A stretch of DNA of 64,000 nucleotides from Sulfurimonas sp. GTDB lineage: Bacteria > Campylobacterota > Campylobacteria > Campylobacterales > Sulfurimonadaceae. The stretch lies in assembly GCA_021732045.1 (NCBI GenBank), contig JAKFWK010000004.1, positions 335,917 to 399,916 on the forward strand, in the 5' to 3' direction. Every line of letters starts with the position of its first letter. Within the stretch, counting starts at the first letter, position 1. A model generated the notes under the pieces. That model worked only from the letters and a program-made list of their open reading frames with translations. It was not told the DNA's origin and did no database searches. Below are positions 54,299 through 63,844 of the stretch, piece after piece. A program made the translations under genes and the position numbers.

Positions 54299-55849
54299 AT
54301 GATAAATGTTAGCATCATAGTTTTAGATTTTGGCTCTCAATATACTCAACTTATAGCTCGTCGTTTGCGTGAAGATAAAATATATTGTGAAATTCTTCCA
54401 TACTACACAAAAGCAAGCGAAATTAGAGCAAAAAATCCAAAAGGAATCATTCTTAGCGGTGGTCCATCATCTGTTTATAATGAAAATGCCTATACTGTAG
54501 ATCAAGAAGTTTACGCTATGGGAATACCTGTTCTTGGCATCTGCTATGGTATGCAAAGAATCGCAGCAGATTTTGGTGGCAGTGTAATCCGCTCATCTCA
54601 TCATGAGTATGGAAAAGCAGAGCTAAATATCATAACCGTTGGTGAGAATTGTTCACCACTTTTTAAAGATTGTGACGATGAGAGAGTTGTTTGGATGAGT
54701 CATAGCGATAAAGTAGATGTTCTCCCAGATGGATTTAAGCCTATTGCAACATCGCCAAATTCGCCTTACGCGGCCATTTCTAATGAAGAAAAAAGAATCT
54801 ACGCAATGCAATACCACCCAGAAGTTCAGCACTCTGAGGAGGGTTATTTGATGCTTCGTAATTTTGCAAGAGGCATATGCGGCGTCAGTGAAAAATGGAA
54901 AATGGAACATTTCTTAAAAGAGCAAATTGCTAAAATCAGAGCTCAGGTTGGGGATGGAAAAGTTCTTTGTGGTCTTAGCGGTGGGGTTGATAGTTCTGTT
55001 GTTGCAGCGATGCTTTATGAGGCAATTGGTGATCAGTTGGTTCCGGTTTTTGTTGACAATGGACTTCTTAGAAAAGGGGAGAGAGAACAGGTTGAAGAAG
55101 TTTTTAAAATTAATTTAAAAGTTCCTTTGGTTGTGGTTGATGCAAGAGAGAGTTTTTTAAGTAAATTGGCAGGTGTTAGCGATCCGGAGAAAAAGCGTAA
55201 AATTATTGGACACACTTTTATTGAAGAGTTTGAAAAAGAGGCTAAAAAACATAATGGTATTAAGTTTTTAGCTCAAGGAACCCTCTATCCCGATGTAATC
55301 GAATCAATCAGCGTGAACGGTCCATCAGAGGTTATAAAATCTCATCATAATGTTGGTGGCCTACCAGACTGGATGGATTTTAAGCTTATCGAACCACTTC
55401 GTGAACTCTTTAAAGATGAGGTCAGAAAAATCGGTCTTGAATTAGGTCTTCCAGAATCTATGATAAACCGTCATCCGTTCCCTGGACCAGGACTTGCAAT
55501 CAGAATCATGGGCGATGTAAACCAGCCAGATTTAGATCTGCTTCGTGAGGCTGATGTGATTTTACTAGATGAGTTAAAAGCTAGCGGATACTATGCAAAA
55601 ACATGGCAAGCGTTTGCAGTGCTTTTAAATGTAAAATCAGTCGGTGTTATGGGCGATAACCGTACTTACGACAACACTGTTTGTGTGAGAGTTGTAGAGG
55701 CAGTTGATGGAATGACTGCTACATTTGCTCATCTTCCACATGATTTGTTAGAGAGAATAAGCAGAAGAATTATCAATGAAGTTGATGGGATAAACCGAGT
55801 CGTTTACGATATAAGTTCAAAGCCACCAGCAACAATCGAGTGGGAGTAA
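54299..55849 (+). CDS. guaA: GMP synthase (glutamine-hydrolysing)
   Basis: 516 aa. Converts XMP to GMP. N-terminal glutamine amidotransferase with the nucleophile in [10 protein letters not shown] and the catalytic His/Glu in YHPEVQHS; then ATP-pyrophosphatase P-loop ([16 protein letters not shown]) and the C-terminal dimerisation domain ([12 protein letters not shown]). Full family length. A hairpin with a T-rich tail follows the gene. Confidence 0.96.
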   Translation: MINVSIIVLDFGSQYTQLIARRLREDKIYCEILPYYTKASEIRAKNPKGIILSGGPSSVYNENAYTVDQEVYAMGIPVLGICYGMQRIAADFGGSVIRSSHHEYGKAELNIITVGENCSPLFKDCDDERVVWMSHSDKVDVLPDGFKPIATSPNSPYAAISNEEKRIYAMQYHPEVQHSEEGYLMLRNFARGICGVSEKWKMEHFLKEQIAKIRAQVGDGKVLCGLSGGVDSSVVAAMLYEAIGDQLVPVFVDNGLLRKGEREQVEEVFKINLKVPLVVVDARESFLSKLAGVSDPEKKRKIIGHTFIEEFEKEAKKHNGIKFLAQGTLYPDVIESISVNGPSEVIKSHHNVGGLPDWMDFKLIEPLRELFKDEVRKIGLELGLPESMINRHPFPGPGLAIRIMGDVNQPDLDLLREADVILLDELKASGYYAKTWQAFAVLLNVKSVGVMGDNRTYDNTVCVRVVEAVDGMTATFAHLPHDLLERISRRIINEVDGINRVVYDISSKPPATIEWE

Positions 55850-55945
55850 AATCATAAAAATTTCAATGCATTTTGAAATGATTAAAACTTCAGCATAGTT
55901 CACTATGCTTTTGTCTTAAAACATCCCAAACTACATCAAATTTTT
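55850..55945 (+). terminator. guaA terminator region with nested inverted repeats
   Basis: A 7-bp stem AGCATAG (55892-55898) with CTATGCT (55903-55909) is followed by TTTTGTCTT, a plausible intrinsic terminator. It sits inside an outer inverted repeat: AAATCATAAAAATTT near 55850 and AAATTTTTTATGATTT ending near 55953. A second stem, TTTCAA with TTGAAA, lies just inside. Confidence 0.6.
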
Positions 55946-55980
55946 TATGATTTGCTGTATTTAAACATTAGTGAGAATGA

Positions 55981-56616
55981 ATGCCGAAAAAAATTTACCT
56001 CTTTGCTACTTCCAAAAACGAGAACACAATCAATATTAAATCTCTTGAGGTTCGTTTTTTAAAACCTTTCATAAATTTTTTAGATTATGACTATCTTATA
56101 GTTACATCAAAACAGACGGTAAAAGCGTTAGAGCAGTATAACAAAGAAGATTTTATAGCAACCGAGACTCTTTGTGTTTCACAAAAAACAGCAGTGGCTT
56201 ATGAGAATTTTGGTGGAAAAGTTTTAGCTGTTGGCGATGGATATGGCGATAATTTAACAGAATTTATAGAGAAATTTCCTAAAGACACAAAATGGCTATA
56301 TCTAAGAGCGGAATTAATTGCGTCAGACTTTGTACAAAAAAGTAGAGATAGCGGATATTTAATCGATGAAGAAATTTTGTATGTAAGTGAGTGTTCACAA
56401 GAGATTTTAGATGTGAGAATTAATGATGATTCTACACTTATCTTTACTTCTCCATCGTCAATAAGCTGTTTTTTAAAAAACAATACACTTCATAAAGATG
56501 CAAAAATTGTAGTAATTGGCAAAACAACGGCGCAAGAGTTGCCAGATGGGACAGATTTTTATATTTCCAAAGCAACATCTATAGAGAGCTGCGTAGAGCT
56601 GGCACTCACTCTTTAA
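55981..56616 (+). CDS. hemD: Uroporphyrinogen-III synthase
   Basis: 211 aa. Cyclises hydroxymethylbilane with ring-D inversion. The family is poorly conserved; here the two Rossmann-like halves, LIVTSKQTVKALEQY, TLCVSQKTAVAYENFGGKVLAVGDGYGDNLTEFI, WLYLRAELIA, LIFTSPSSISCFLKN and VVIGKTTAQELP, match HemD. It is a separate gene, not fused to hemC. The 6S-type RNA follows. Confidence 0.85.
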   Translation: MPKKIYLFATSKNENTINIKSLEVRFLKPFINFLDYDYLIVTSKQTVKALEQYNKEDFIATETLCVSQKTAVAYENFGGKVLAVGDGYGDNLTEFIEKFPKDTKWLYLRAELIASDFVQKSRDSGYLIDEEILYVSECSQEILDVRINDDSTLIFTSPSSISCFLKNNTLHKDAKIVVIGKTTAQELPDGTDFYISKATSIESCVELALTL

Positions 56617-56652
56617 AAGAAAAATCAAGTATCATTTTTGTACAATAGTGTT

Positions 56653-56850
56653 TATAGTCTAGGTAGTTCGACATATCGCATAATGAGGGTTCTACATATT
56701 CAACTTGCGAATAGGTAGGATTTTCGTGTGTGGTGCTATCGTTTGAGATATGTTAGCTCTGTCGAGATACTGCCGCCGTTAGAAAGTTCTCTCTTCGCCT
56801 AAATACGGCTTTTAGAACCAAGCCAATGCGAAACGGCTACTTGGGCTATT
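56653..56850 (+). ncRNA. ssrS: 6S RNA (purD-associated RNA motif)
   Basis: A non-coding stretch directly upstream of purD folds into an interrupted rod. Closing stem: TAGTCTAGGTAG (56655-56666) with CTACTTGGGCTA (56837-56848), 12 pairs counting wobbles. Second stem: TCGCAT (56676-56681) with ATGCGA (56826-56831). Third: GGTTCTA (56688-56694) with TAGAACC (56813-56819). A TACAAT -10 at 56641-56646 sets the 5' end near 56653. The conserved RNA upstream of purD in Campylobacterota (purD motif) was, as I recall, later identified as 6S RNA, which sequesters sigma-70 RNA polymerase. About 198 nt; ends are approximate. Confidence 0.75.
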
Positions 56851-56856
56851 TTTCAA

Positions 56857-56898
56857 AAATATCTATTTAGAATTTACTGATTTTTTAAATAGATATTT
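56857..56898 (+). terminator. Hairpin with T-rich tail after the 6S RNA
   Basis: AAATATCTATTTA (56857-56869) and TAAATAGATATTT (56886-56898) form a perfect 13-bp stem with a 16-base loop, followed by TTTTATTTTTTTT. It fits an intrinsic terminator for the 6S RNA, or an attenuating leader of purD, whose GGAG ribosome-binding site lies just downstream. Confidence 0.65.
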
Positions 56899-56920
56899 TT
56901 TTATTTTTTTTGGAGTATGA

Positions 56921-58186
56921 ATGAAAATTTTAATTTTAGGTAGTGGTGGCAGAGAGTACTCAATTGCTCGTGCGATATCAAACGAAGATGAAAAACATGA
57001 GCTTTTTTTTATGCCAGGAAATGGTGCTACGACAGATTTTGGAGTAAATCTTGATATAAAAGATTACAATGAACTAGCGCTTTATGCAAAAGAGAACAAA
57101 ATAGAGCTGACAATTGTCGGTCCAGAAGCTCCGCTTGTCGATGGTGTTGTTGATATTTTCAAATCCCATGGACTTGTTATATTTGGACCAAGCAAAGAAG
57201 CCGCTCAACTTGAGGGTTCAAAAGTTTATATGAAAAATTTTTTGGCAAAATATAACATTCCAACTGCTCGCTATATTGAAACCGCTTCAATCGAGGAAGC
57301 ATTTAACTTTACAAACAAATTAACTGCTCCAATCGTTGTAAAAGCAGATGGGCTTTGTGGTGGAAAAGGCGTGATAATCGCCCAGAATCACAATGAGGCA
57401 AAAATTGCAATTTCAGAGATGTTAAGTGGAAAAAGCTTTGGAGATGCAGGACTAAAAGTCGTTGTAGAAGAGTTTTTAGATGGATATGAGCTTTCCATGT
57501 TTGCGGTTTGCGATGGAGATGACTATATTCTGCTACCAGCTGCGCAAGACCACAAAAGACTTTTAAATAATGATATGGGACCAAATACTGGCGGAATGGG
57601 CGCATACGCTCCAACCCCTTTAGTAGATGAAGAGCTTTATCAAAAAGTAAGAGACAGAATTATTCGTCCAACACTAGATGGAATGAAAAAAGAGGGTGCA
57701 CCGTTTGAGGGCGTTCTTTTCATAGGCATTATGGTTGTTAAGGGCGAGCCAATTACGCTAGAGTTTAATGTTCGTTTTGGAGATCCAGAGTGCGAAATTC
57801 TTATGCCTCTTATGACTTCAAGCGTGAGTGATATGTTCTATAAAGCTTCTACAAACAGACTAAAAGAGATAAAAGTAGAGTTTTCAAAGCAGTTTGCTGT
57901 AGGTGTTGTGATGGCTAGTGGAGATTATCCATATAAAAACTCAAAACCAGCAGAGATTATTTTAGATAAAGTTCTTCACACTGATGTAGAAAAAAATAGC
58001 CATATCTCTTTTGCTGGTGTGAGTATGATAGATGGTATTTTGTATGCAGATGGTGGTAGAGTTTTAGTTTGTATTGGTGTTGGTGATAGTATAAAAGAGG
58101 CAAGAGATAGAGCGTATCTGAGATGTGGACAGGTTCATTTTGCTGGCAAAAAACTTCGTACCGATATAGCTTATCAAGCGCTGTAG
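56921..58186 (+). CDS. purD: Phosphoribosylamine-glycine ligase
   Basis: 421 aa, ATP-grasp enzyme of purine synthesis. [18 protein letters not shown] at the N-terminus, the ATP-grasp [13 protein letters not shown], the [15 protein letters not shown] signature, and the metal-binding [18 protein letters not shown]. It begins an operon with an RDD protein and lptD. The 6S RNA and a hairpin lie just upstream. Confidence 0.96.
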   Translation: MKILILGSGGREYSIARAISNEDEKHELFFMPGNGATTDFGVNLDIKDYNELALYAKENKIELTIVGPEAPLVDGVVDIFKSHGLVIFGPSKEAAQLEGSKVYMKNFLAKYNIPTARYIETASIEEAFNFTNKLTAPIVVKADGLCGGKGVIIAQNHNEAKIAISEMLSGKSFGDAGLKVVVEEFLDGYELSMFAVCDGDDYILLPAAQDHKRLLNNDMGPNTGGMGAYAPTPLVDEELYQKVRDRIIRPTLDGMKKEGAPFEGVLFIGIMVVKGEPITLEFNVRFGDPECEILMPLMTSSVSDMFYKASTNRLKEIKVEFSKQFAVGVVMASGDYPYKNSKPAEIILDKVLHTDVEKNSHISFAGVSMIDGILYADGGRVLVCIGVGDSIKEARDRAYLRCGQVHFAGKKLRTDIAYQAL

Positions 58187-58198
58187 GATAAGATAAAA

Positions 58199-58648
58199 GT
58201 GGACGAAGAGATTCAAAAAATTCTTAATCATCAAGAGATGACTCTTGCTCCAATAAAAAAAAGAGCAACAGCTTTTTTTATAGATGAAGTAATTCTTACT
58301 GTTTTATTGATAATAGCAGTTGGCGACTCTTTCTTTGCAGCAAAAACACAAGAAGAGATGATTAAGGTTATCTACTCTTTTATTTTAGAATATGTCGCCA
58401 TAAAAATATTTTATCAAGCTTTTTTTGTTATGAAGTATGGTGCGACAATAGGCAAAATAGTTATGAAAATTAGAGTTGTTGAGATAAAAACACTACAAAA
58501 TCCAAATGTAATTATTTCACTAAACCGTGCAATTGTGCGAATTTTTAGTGAAGCTATCTATTATCTAGGTTTTTTGTGGGGTATGTTAGATAAAAATAGA
58601 CAAGCTTGGCACGACAAGAGCGCTAAAACTTTGGTAATAAATGCTTAA
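58199..58648 (+). CDS. RDD-family membrane protein
   Basis: 149 aa, GTG start. About three transmembrane helices; the RDD signature reads RATAFFIDEVILTVLLIIA near residue 22, with the second block YGATIGKIVMKIRVVEI and the third LWGMLDKNRQAWHDKSAKTLVI, as in most RDD proteins. Function of the family is largely unknown (some are Na+/H+ antiporters). It ends eight bases inside lptD. Confidence 0.85.
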   Translation: MDEEIQKILNHQEMTLAPIKKRATAFFIDEVILTVLLIIAVGDSFFAAKTQEEMIKVIYSFILEYVAIKIFYQAFFVMKYGATIGKIVMKIRVVEIKTLQNPNVIISLNRAIVRIFSEAIYYLGFLWGMLDKNRQAWHDKSAKTLVINA

Positions 58649-60815
58649 GCTTCTCCTGTCTTTTTTGATATTAACCACATTTTTAGTTGCAGATGAAAAA
58701 GTTGAGCTCTACGCAACAAAAATGGATGCAAAAGATAACATAGTAACAGCAAGTGGTGAGGTTATAGTAATCTACCAAGATTATCACTTAAGCGCGAAAA
58801 AAGCAGTATATGATAGAAACAGTGGTGAACTAGAACTTTTTGATAATGTTAGAGCTTCTAAAGGGGACAGCGTTAAGCTCCTTGGAAATTATGCAAGACT
58901 AAATATTGCAAAAAAAGAGAAAGAGTTTAAGCCGTTTTATATGGCAGAAGATACATCAAGAGTTTGGCTTAGTGGGAAAGAGGGCTGTTTAAAAGATAAA
59001 GATTTAAACATAAAATCTGGCTCGATGAGCGGATGTGATCCAAACAATCCACTCTGGAGAATGGACTTTTCATCCTCTGACTATAACATGGATACTAAAT
59101 GGCTAAATTTGTATAATGCAAGACTTTATATATACGATATTCCTGTTTTTTATACCCCCTATTTTGGATACCCGCTAGATACAACCAGAAGGACAGGACT
59201 TTTGCCTCCAACATTTGGAATCTCAAACAGGGATGGGTTTTATTATGAGCAATCACTCTATATTGCTGAGCAGAATTGGTGGGATTTAGAATTAACACCA
59301 CAAATAAGAACTAGCCGTGGTGATGGAATATATTCAGACTTCAGATTTGTAGATACAAATACATCAAAAGGAGCACTGAATATTGGCTATTTTAAAGAAA
59401 AAAGTCAATATTTTATTGATAACAATTTAGCAAATCAATCGCACTATGGGTTTAAGTTTAACTATATTAATAGTGATTTTATCAATCAATGGTTCAATAC
59501 AAATTTTGAAGGTCAGTCCGGCATATATGCTGATATAATAAACATGAATGATGTTGAGTACCTAAATCTCTCAACAAATAATATGACTAAAACCGTGACA
59601 GCAAAACAGCTACTCTCAAGAATAAACCTTTTTTATAACACAGATAAAAATTATATAGGTGCATATTTCAAATACTATAAAGATCTAATAAAATCCAGCA
59701 ATGAAACAACTCTACAAAATCTTCCAGCAGTCCAATATCACAGGTATTTAGATACGCTTTTTGAAAATCACTTTTTATATAATTTTGATATAAAAAGTAA
59801 TGACTTTTATAGACAAGTTGGCAAAAGTGCGGTGCAGACAGATATAAATATTCCATTGTCATTTCAGACATCACTTTTTAATGAGCATATAAATGCCTCA
59901 TATAAGCCCTATATCTATGCACAACAGACAACCTTTAAGGGGCAAGACACAAATCAAACAGTTGACAGTGAGTACAGCAATGGCTTTTTTGCAAGAACTT
60001 CCCACTCGTTTTCTCTATCCTCTCAACTAACAAGGGCCTTTGATACAGTTACTCACTCCATAGATGTTGGTGCAACATATACTACTGCTGGAAGTGAGTT
60101 AAGAAATGGATATTATAAGGAGCGAAAAGATCAGTGTTCGCTCGCACAAAATAAGTCACTGCCAATTTGTGAATTTTATAATATTGCAGATGTTAAAGAG
60201 AATCTACAACTCTACTATTCACAATATTTTTACGGAGCTGATGGAGCGCAGATAATATATCACAGGCTTGCTCAGATTATCTCTTATGGTGATGTTAATG
60301 GCGGAGCAGGTGAGCTTGAAAATGAATTTGATTATCAGATAACTACTAACTTAAATTTCTATAATAATATGTTTTATAACTATGATGAGAGTGGTTTTTC
60401 TAAGAACTTTAACAAAATAACATACAGGAGCGGTAGTTTTGATATAGGTTTGTCTCACATGCGTCAAAATAAGTTTGTAGAGTCGATTCCAAATACAAGT
60501 TATTTGACCTCATTTTTGAGTTATAGATACAATAAACACTATACTTATGATTTTAAATATGATTATGACCTAGAGCTTGATAGAAAAAAAGGAGTTGATT
60601 TTGGATTATTATATAAAAAAAGATGCTGGGACTTTGGTTTAAGGTATATTGAAAACAACAGACCAACTCTAAGTAAGTATGGGATAGCAGATTCGATAAA
60701 TGATAGATATGTATTTGTAACGGTGGCATTGAAGCCAATTATGCCATCAACTGTGCCAGGAAGTAAGGCCTCTGGATTTATCTACAAATTACCAGAAAAC
60801 TCAAAAGGAAACTAA
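58641..60815 (+). CDS. lptD: LPS-assembly protein LptD
   Basis: 724 aa. Signal peptide (LLSFLILTTFLVA), an N-terminal OstA/LptA-like jellyroll (VTASGEVIVIYQDYHLSAKKAVYDRNSGELELFDNV), then a large beta-barrel with the VFYTPYFGYPLDTTRRTGLLPPTFGIS signature following the jellyroll. LptD inserts lipopolysaccharide in the outer membrane with LptE. Cysteines are few, so disulfide assembly as in E. coli is not obvious. It overlaps the RDD gene by eight bases; pnp follows. Confidence 0.9.
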   Translation: MLKLLLSFLILTTFLVADEKVELYATKMDAKDNIVTASGEVIVIYQDYHLSAKKAVYDRNSGELELFDNVRASKGDSVKLLGNYARLNIAKKEKEFKPFYMAEDTSRVWLSGKEGCLKDKDLNIKSGSMSGCDPNNPLWRMDFSSSDYNMDTKWLNLYNARLYIYDIPVFYTPYFGYPLDTTRRTGLLPPTFGISNRDGFYYEQSLYIAEQNWWDLELTPQIRTSRGDGIYSDFRFVDTNTSKGALNIGYFKEKSQYFIDNNLANQSHYGFKFNYINSDFINQWFNTNFEGQSGIYADIINMNDVEYLNLSTNNMTKTVTAKQLLSRINLFYNTDKNYIGAYFKYYKDLIKSSNETTLQNLPAVQYHRYLDTLFENHFLYNFDIKSNDFYRQVGKSAVQTDINIPLSFQTSLFNEHINASYKPYIYAQQTTFKGQDTNQTVDSEYSNGFFARTSHSFSLSSQLTRAFDTVTHSIDVGATYTTAGSELRNGYYKERKDQCSLAQNKSLPICEFYNIADVKENLQLYYSQYFYGADGAQIIYHRLAQIISYGDVNGGAGELENEFDYQITTNLNFYNNMFYNYDESGFSKNFNKITYRSGSFDIGLSHMRQNKFVESIPNTSYLTSFLSYRYNKHYTYDFKYDYDLELDRKKGVDFGLLYKKRCWDFGLRYIENNRPTLSKYGIADSINDRYVFVTVALKPIMPSTVPGSKASGFIYKLPENSKGN

Positions 60816-60845
60816 GTTAATGAAAAAATTATTGGGAGATAAAAA

Positions 60846-63011
60846 ATGAAATATGATGTAACAGTAGATTTAATAAACAGAGAAGAGAAGTACTCTTTTG
60901 GTGAAGTTGCAAAACAGGCAAATGGTGCAGCATGGCTAAGAAGCGGTAAAACAGTTATTTTGGCAACAGTTGTTATAGATGAAACAGAGATAGTAAAAGA
61001 TGATTTTTTACCACTGACTGTTCAGTATATAGAAAAAAGTTACGCAGCTGGAAAGATTCCTGGCGGATTTTTTAAACGCGAGACAAAGCCAAGCGATTTT
61101 GAAACATTAACATCTCGTATAGTTGACCGTTCTTTGCGCCCACTTTTTCCAAAAGGTTTTGGATATCCAACACAGGTAACCATACTAGTGCTTAGCGCAG
61201 ATAAAGAGTCTGACCTTCAAGTCTTGGCGTTAAATGCAGCATCTGCTGCTCTTTTTGTTAGTGACATCAGTATTGATAAATCTGTTTGCGCACTGAGAGT
61301 TGTAAAAGTTGATGGAGAGTTGGTTTTAAATCCAACACTCTCACAACTAAATAGTTCCACATTAGACCTTTATCTCTCTGGAACAAAAGATGATCTTTTG
61401 ATGATTGAGATGAGGACGATTGGCTCAAATGAGTTTGACAACAGCTTAGTAGTTGACCCATTTATGGATCCAACTCTTGGCATGCCGATAGTGGAAATGC
61501 ATGTTTCAAATGCAATTAGTGAAGATGAGCTTATTGGAATTTTTGAACAAGCGCAAGAGGCTTTATCCCAGAATAATATAAAATATGAAGAACTTTTTGC
61601 TCCATATAAAAGAGAGTGCTTGAGTCTTGAGTATAAAGCACATAATATTAACGAAGAGATGGTTGATTTTGTAAGAACAACTCATATGCCAGAGATAAAA
61701 TCTGCGATGAATCAAATGGCAAAATCGGAGCGTTCAACAGCACTAAGAGCGCTAAGAAAAAACATACTCAAAACGAACGCGAGTTGGGATGAAGTAGAGT
61801 TAAAAGATGCAGTAGAGAAGGTTAAGAGAGGACAGGTCAGAACTCAGATTTTAGATGAAAACATTCGTGCAGATGGTAGAACTTTAAGAGAAGTTAGACC
61901 TATAAGTATTAGCACAAATGTCCTTCCATCTGCTCACTCTTCATGTCTATTTACTCGTGGAGAGACACAAGCGCTAGTTGTTCTTACGATAGGTGGAGCT
62001 AAAGATGCTCAAATGTATGAATCATTAACGGATAGCGGAACACAAAATGAACACTTTATGGTTCATTATAATTTTCCAGGCTTTAGTGTGGGTGAAGCTT
62101 CGCCGATTACTGGCGTAAAAAGAAGAGAACTAGGTCATGGAAATCTTGCAAAAAGAGCACTAGAGCCGATTCTTGATTTAGACTCACAGACGATTCGTTT
62201 AGTTTCTGAAGTACTTGAATCAAATGGTTCATCTTCAATGGCCACTGTTTGTGGTGGCTATATGGCTCTTCGCGCGGCCGATATAGAGACTAGTGATATT
62301 GTTGCTGGAATTGCTATGGGTATGGTTAGCGATGGAGACAGATACGCGATTTTATCAGACATTATGGGGCTTGAGGATCATGATGGCGATTTAGATTTTA
62401 AAGTTACTGGTTCAAAAAATGGCATTACAGCTATGCAGATGGATATAAAATTAGGTGGAATCAGCCTTGATGTCCTAAAAGAGGTGCTTTACCAAGCAAA
62501 AGAGGGCAGAGCACATATAATTGATATTATGCTTGAGGCCGAGACAAACATAGAGCTTAATGATGGCGTTTTACCAAATTCAGATTTCTTTCATATAAAT
62601 CCAAGTTTTATTGGTGATATTATCGGCCAAGCTGGAAAAACTATTCGTGAAATTATAGAGAAATTTGAAGTAGCTATCGATATAGATAAAAAAGATGGTA
62701 AAGTTAAAGTTACTGGAAAAAGCAAAAGTGGTGTAGAGGGAGCAAGAGCTCATATTGAAGGTATCATAAACACACCAAAAGTCGCAAAGATAGAGTATAA
62801 GGTTGGAGATAAATACAAGGGAATCGTAAAAAAAATAGTTGATTTTGGAGCGTTCATTGAGCTTCCAGATGGAACTGATGGACTTTTGCATATCTCCAAG
62901 GTATCTGATCAAAGAGTAGAGAAAATCTCTGATGTTCTAAGCGAAGGCGAAGAGATTGGCGTTGAAATCTTGGAGTTTAAGGGCAATAAAATCTCTCTTG
63001 GTCGTGCATAA
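60846..63011 (+). CDS. pnp: Polyribonucleotide nucleotidyltransferase (PNPase)
   Basis: 721 aa. Phosphorolytic 3'-5' exoribonuclease. Two RNase PH domains (first with FFKRETKPSDFETLTSRIVDRSLRPLFP, second with RADGRTLREVRPI and SDIMGLEDHDGDLDFKVTGS), then a KH domain (GDIIGQAGKTIREI) and a C-terminal S1 domain (GIVKKIVDFGAFIELPDGTDGLLHISKV). A GGGAG ribosome-binding site precedes the ATG, 30 bases after lptD. Confidence 0.97.
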   Translation: MKYDVTVDLINREEKYSFGEVAKQANGAAWLRSGKTVILATVVIDETEIVKDDFLPLTVQYIEKSYAAGKIPGGFFKRETKPSDFETLTSRIVDRSLRPLFPKGFGYPTQVTILVLSADKESDLQVLALNAASAALFVSDISIDKSVCALRVVKVDGELVLNPTLSQLNSSTLDLYLSGTKDDLLMIEMRTIGSNEFDNSLVVDPFMDPTLGMPIVEMHVSNAISEDELIGIFEQAQEALSQNNIKYEELFAPYKRECLSLEYKAHNINEEMVDFVRTTHMPEIKSAMNQMAKSERSTALRALRKNILKTNASWDEVELKDAVEKVKRGQVRTQILDENIRADGRTLREVRPISISTNVLPSAHSSCLFTRGETQALVVLTIGGAKDAQMYESLTDSGTQNEHFMVHYNFPGFSVGEASPITGVKRRELGHGNLAKRALEPILDLDSQTIRLVSEVLESNGSSSMATVCGGYMALRAADIETSDIVAGIAMGMVSDGDRYAILSDIMGLEDHDGDLDFKVTGSKNGITAMQMDIKLGGISLDVLKEVLYQAKEGRAHIIDIMLEAETNIELNDGVLPNSDFFHINPSFIGDIIGQAGKTIREIIEKFEVAIDIDKKDGKVKVTGKSKSGVEGARAHIEGIINTPKVAKIEYKVGDKYKGIVKKIVDFGAFIELPDGTDGLLHISKVSDQRVEKISDVLSEGEEIGVEILEFKGNKISLGRA

Positions 63012-63044
63012 AGGTTTTTAAATAATCTTTTAGTACAATTCTTG

Positions 63045-63050
63045 TATAAT
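63045..63050 (+). promoter_or_regulatory. -10 element of atpE
   Basis: TATAAT at 63045-63050, giving a predicted leader of about 103 bases before the ATG. The leader holds mixed AT/GC sequence and a GGAG ribosome-binding site; it could have a regulatory fold but I see no long stem. Confidence 0.5.
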
Positions 63051-63159
63051 TCGCAAATCAAATTTTAAGTAGGAAAATAGTTGCATTTATGTATCTATTG
63101 CTATTCGCAAGAGTGGTTACGCTAGCCGAACAAATTTGTAATAATTATTGGAGATTCAA

Positions 63160-63474
63160 ATGAAAAAAATTCTTTTCTTGGTGGTAGCTTTTACTGCTGC
63201 TGCTTTCGCTGCTGATGGTGAGGTTGCTAACCAAACTCTTAAAGCTTACTCGATGATCGCTGCTGGTCTTGGTCTTGGTTTAGCTGCTCTTGGTGGAGCT
63301 ATCGGTATGGGTCATACTGCTGCTGCAACAATCGCTGGAACTGCAAGAAATCCAGGTTTAGGCGCTAAGCTTATGACTACAATGTTCATCGCTCTTGCAA
63401 TGATTGAAGCTCAAGTTATCTATGCACTAGTAATAGCGTTAATCGCTCTTTACGCTAACCCTTACCTAGGTTAA
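63160..63474 (+). CDS. atpE: ATP synthase F0 subunit c
   Basis: 104 aa. A signal-like N-terminal helix (KILFLVVAFTAAAFAAD) precedes the two c-ring helices: AYSMIAAGLGLGLAALGGAIGMGHTAAATI and the loop ARNPGLGAKL, then MFIALAMIEAQVIYALVIALIALY with the ion-binding glutamate. The extra N-terminal helix is, as I recall, typical for Campylobacterota AtpE. I start at the ATG at 63160 with GGAG upstream rather than the TTG at 63148. The gene stands alone, away from the other atp genes. Confidence 0.94.
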   Translation: MKKILFLVVAFTAAAFAADGEVANQTLKAYSMIAAGLGLGLAALGGAIGMGHTAAATIAGTARNPGLGAKLMTTMFIALAMIEAQVIYALVIALIALYANPYLG

Positions 63475-63493
63475 TAAGTAAAAATACCTCAAA

Positions 63494-63517
63494 GTCTAAC
63501 TCATTTTTGAGTTAGAC
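63494..63517 (+). terminator. Hairpin after atpE
   Basis: GTCTAACTCA (63494-63503) and TGAGTTAGAC (63508-63517) form a perfect 10-bp stem with a TTTT loop, followed by the moderately T-rich ATCTCTCTTTATT. A likely intrinsic terminator for atpE, 20 bases before the tRNA. Confidence 0.65.
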
Positions 63518-63537
63518 ATCTCTCTTTATTAAAAAAT

Positions 63538-63622
63538 GCGACCGTGGTGGAACGGTAGACACGCTACCTTGAGGTGGTAGTGCCTTACGGGTGTGGGAGT
63601 TCAAATCTCCCCGGTCGCACCA
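63538..63622 (+). tRNA. tRNA-Leu (anticodon GAG)
   Basis: 85 nt with encoded CCA. The acceptor arms GCGACCG (63538-63544) and CGGTCGC (63612-63618) pair fully and ACCA follows. The anticodon arm is CTACC-TTGAGGT-GGTAG with anticodon GAG. A long variable arm (TGCCTTACGGGTG region) fits a class II tRNA, and the T-arm GGGAG-TTCAAAT-CTCCC is standard. Confidence 0.97.
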
Positions 63623-63832
63623 TCTATATTTAAAATAAAGTTAAATTTACTAAATTGATATGAAGCTACTTTGGCATAATCTAGCTCCTATAATTGATAA
63701 ACTTGGCTCTAACTAAAAAATTTAATTGCGACTATATAAGCTATCCGTAAAACTTACAGATAGATTTCAAGTAATATTCCTTTTTTTTTAAATATCACCC
63801 ACCAATTAAGCCCTCTCTAAGCAACTCTTACC

Positions 63833-63838
63833 TATAAT
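63833..63838 (+). promoter_or_regulatory. Probable rRNA operon promoter (-10)
   Basis: TATAAT at 63833-63838 at the head of a structured, non-coding, comparatively GC-balanced stretch that runs to the window end. The gap from the tRNA (63623) to here is AT-rich with no convincing open frame; another TATAAT lies near 63690. Confidence 0.45.
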
Positions 63839-63844
63839 TCCCAT

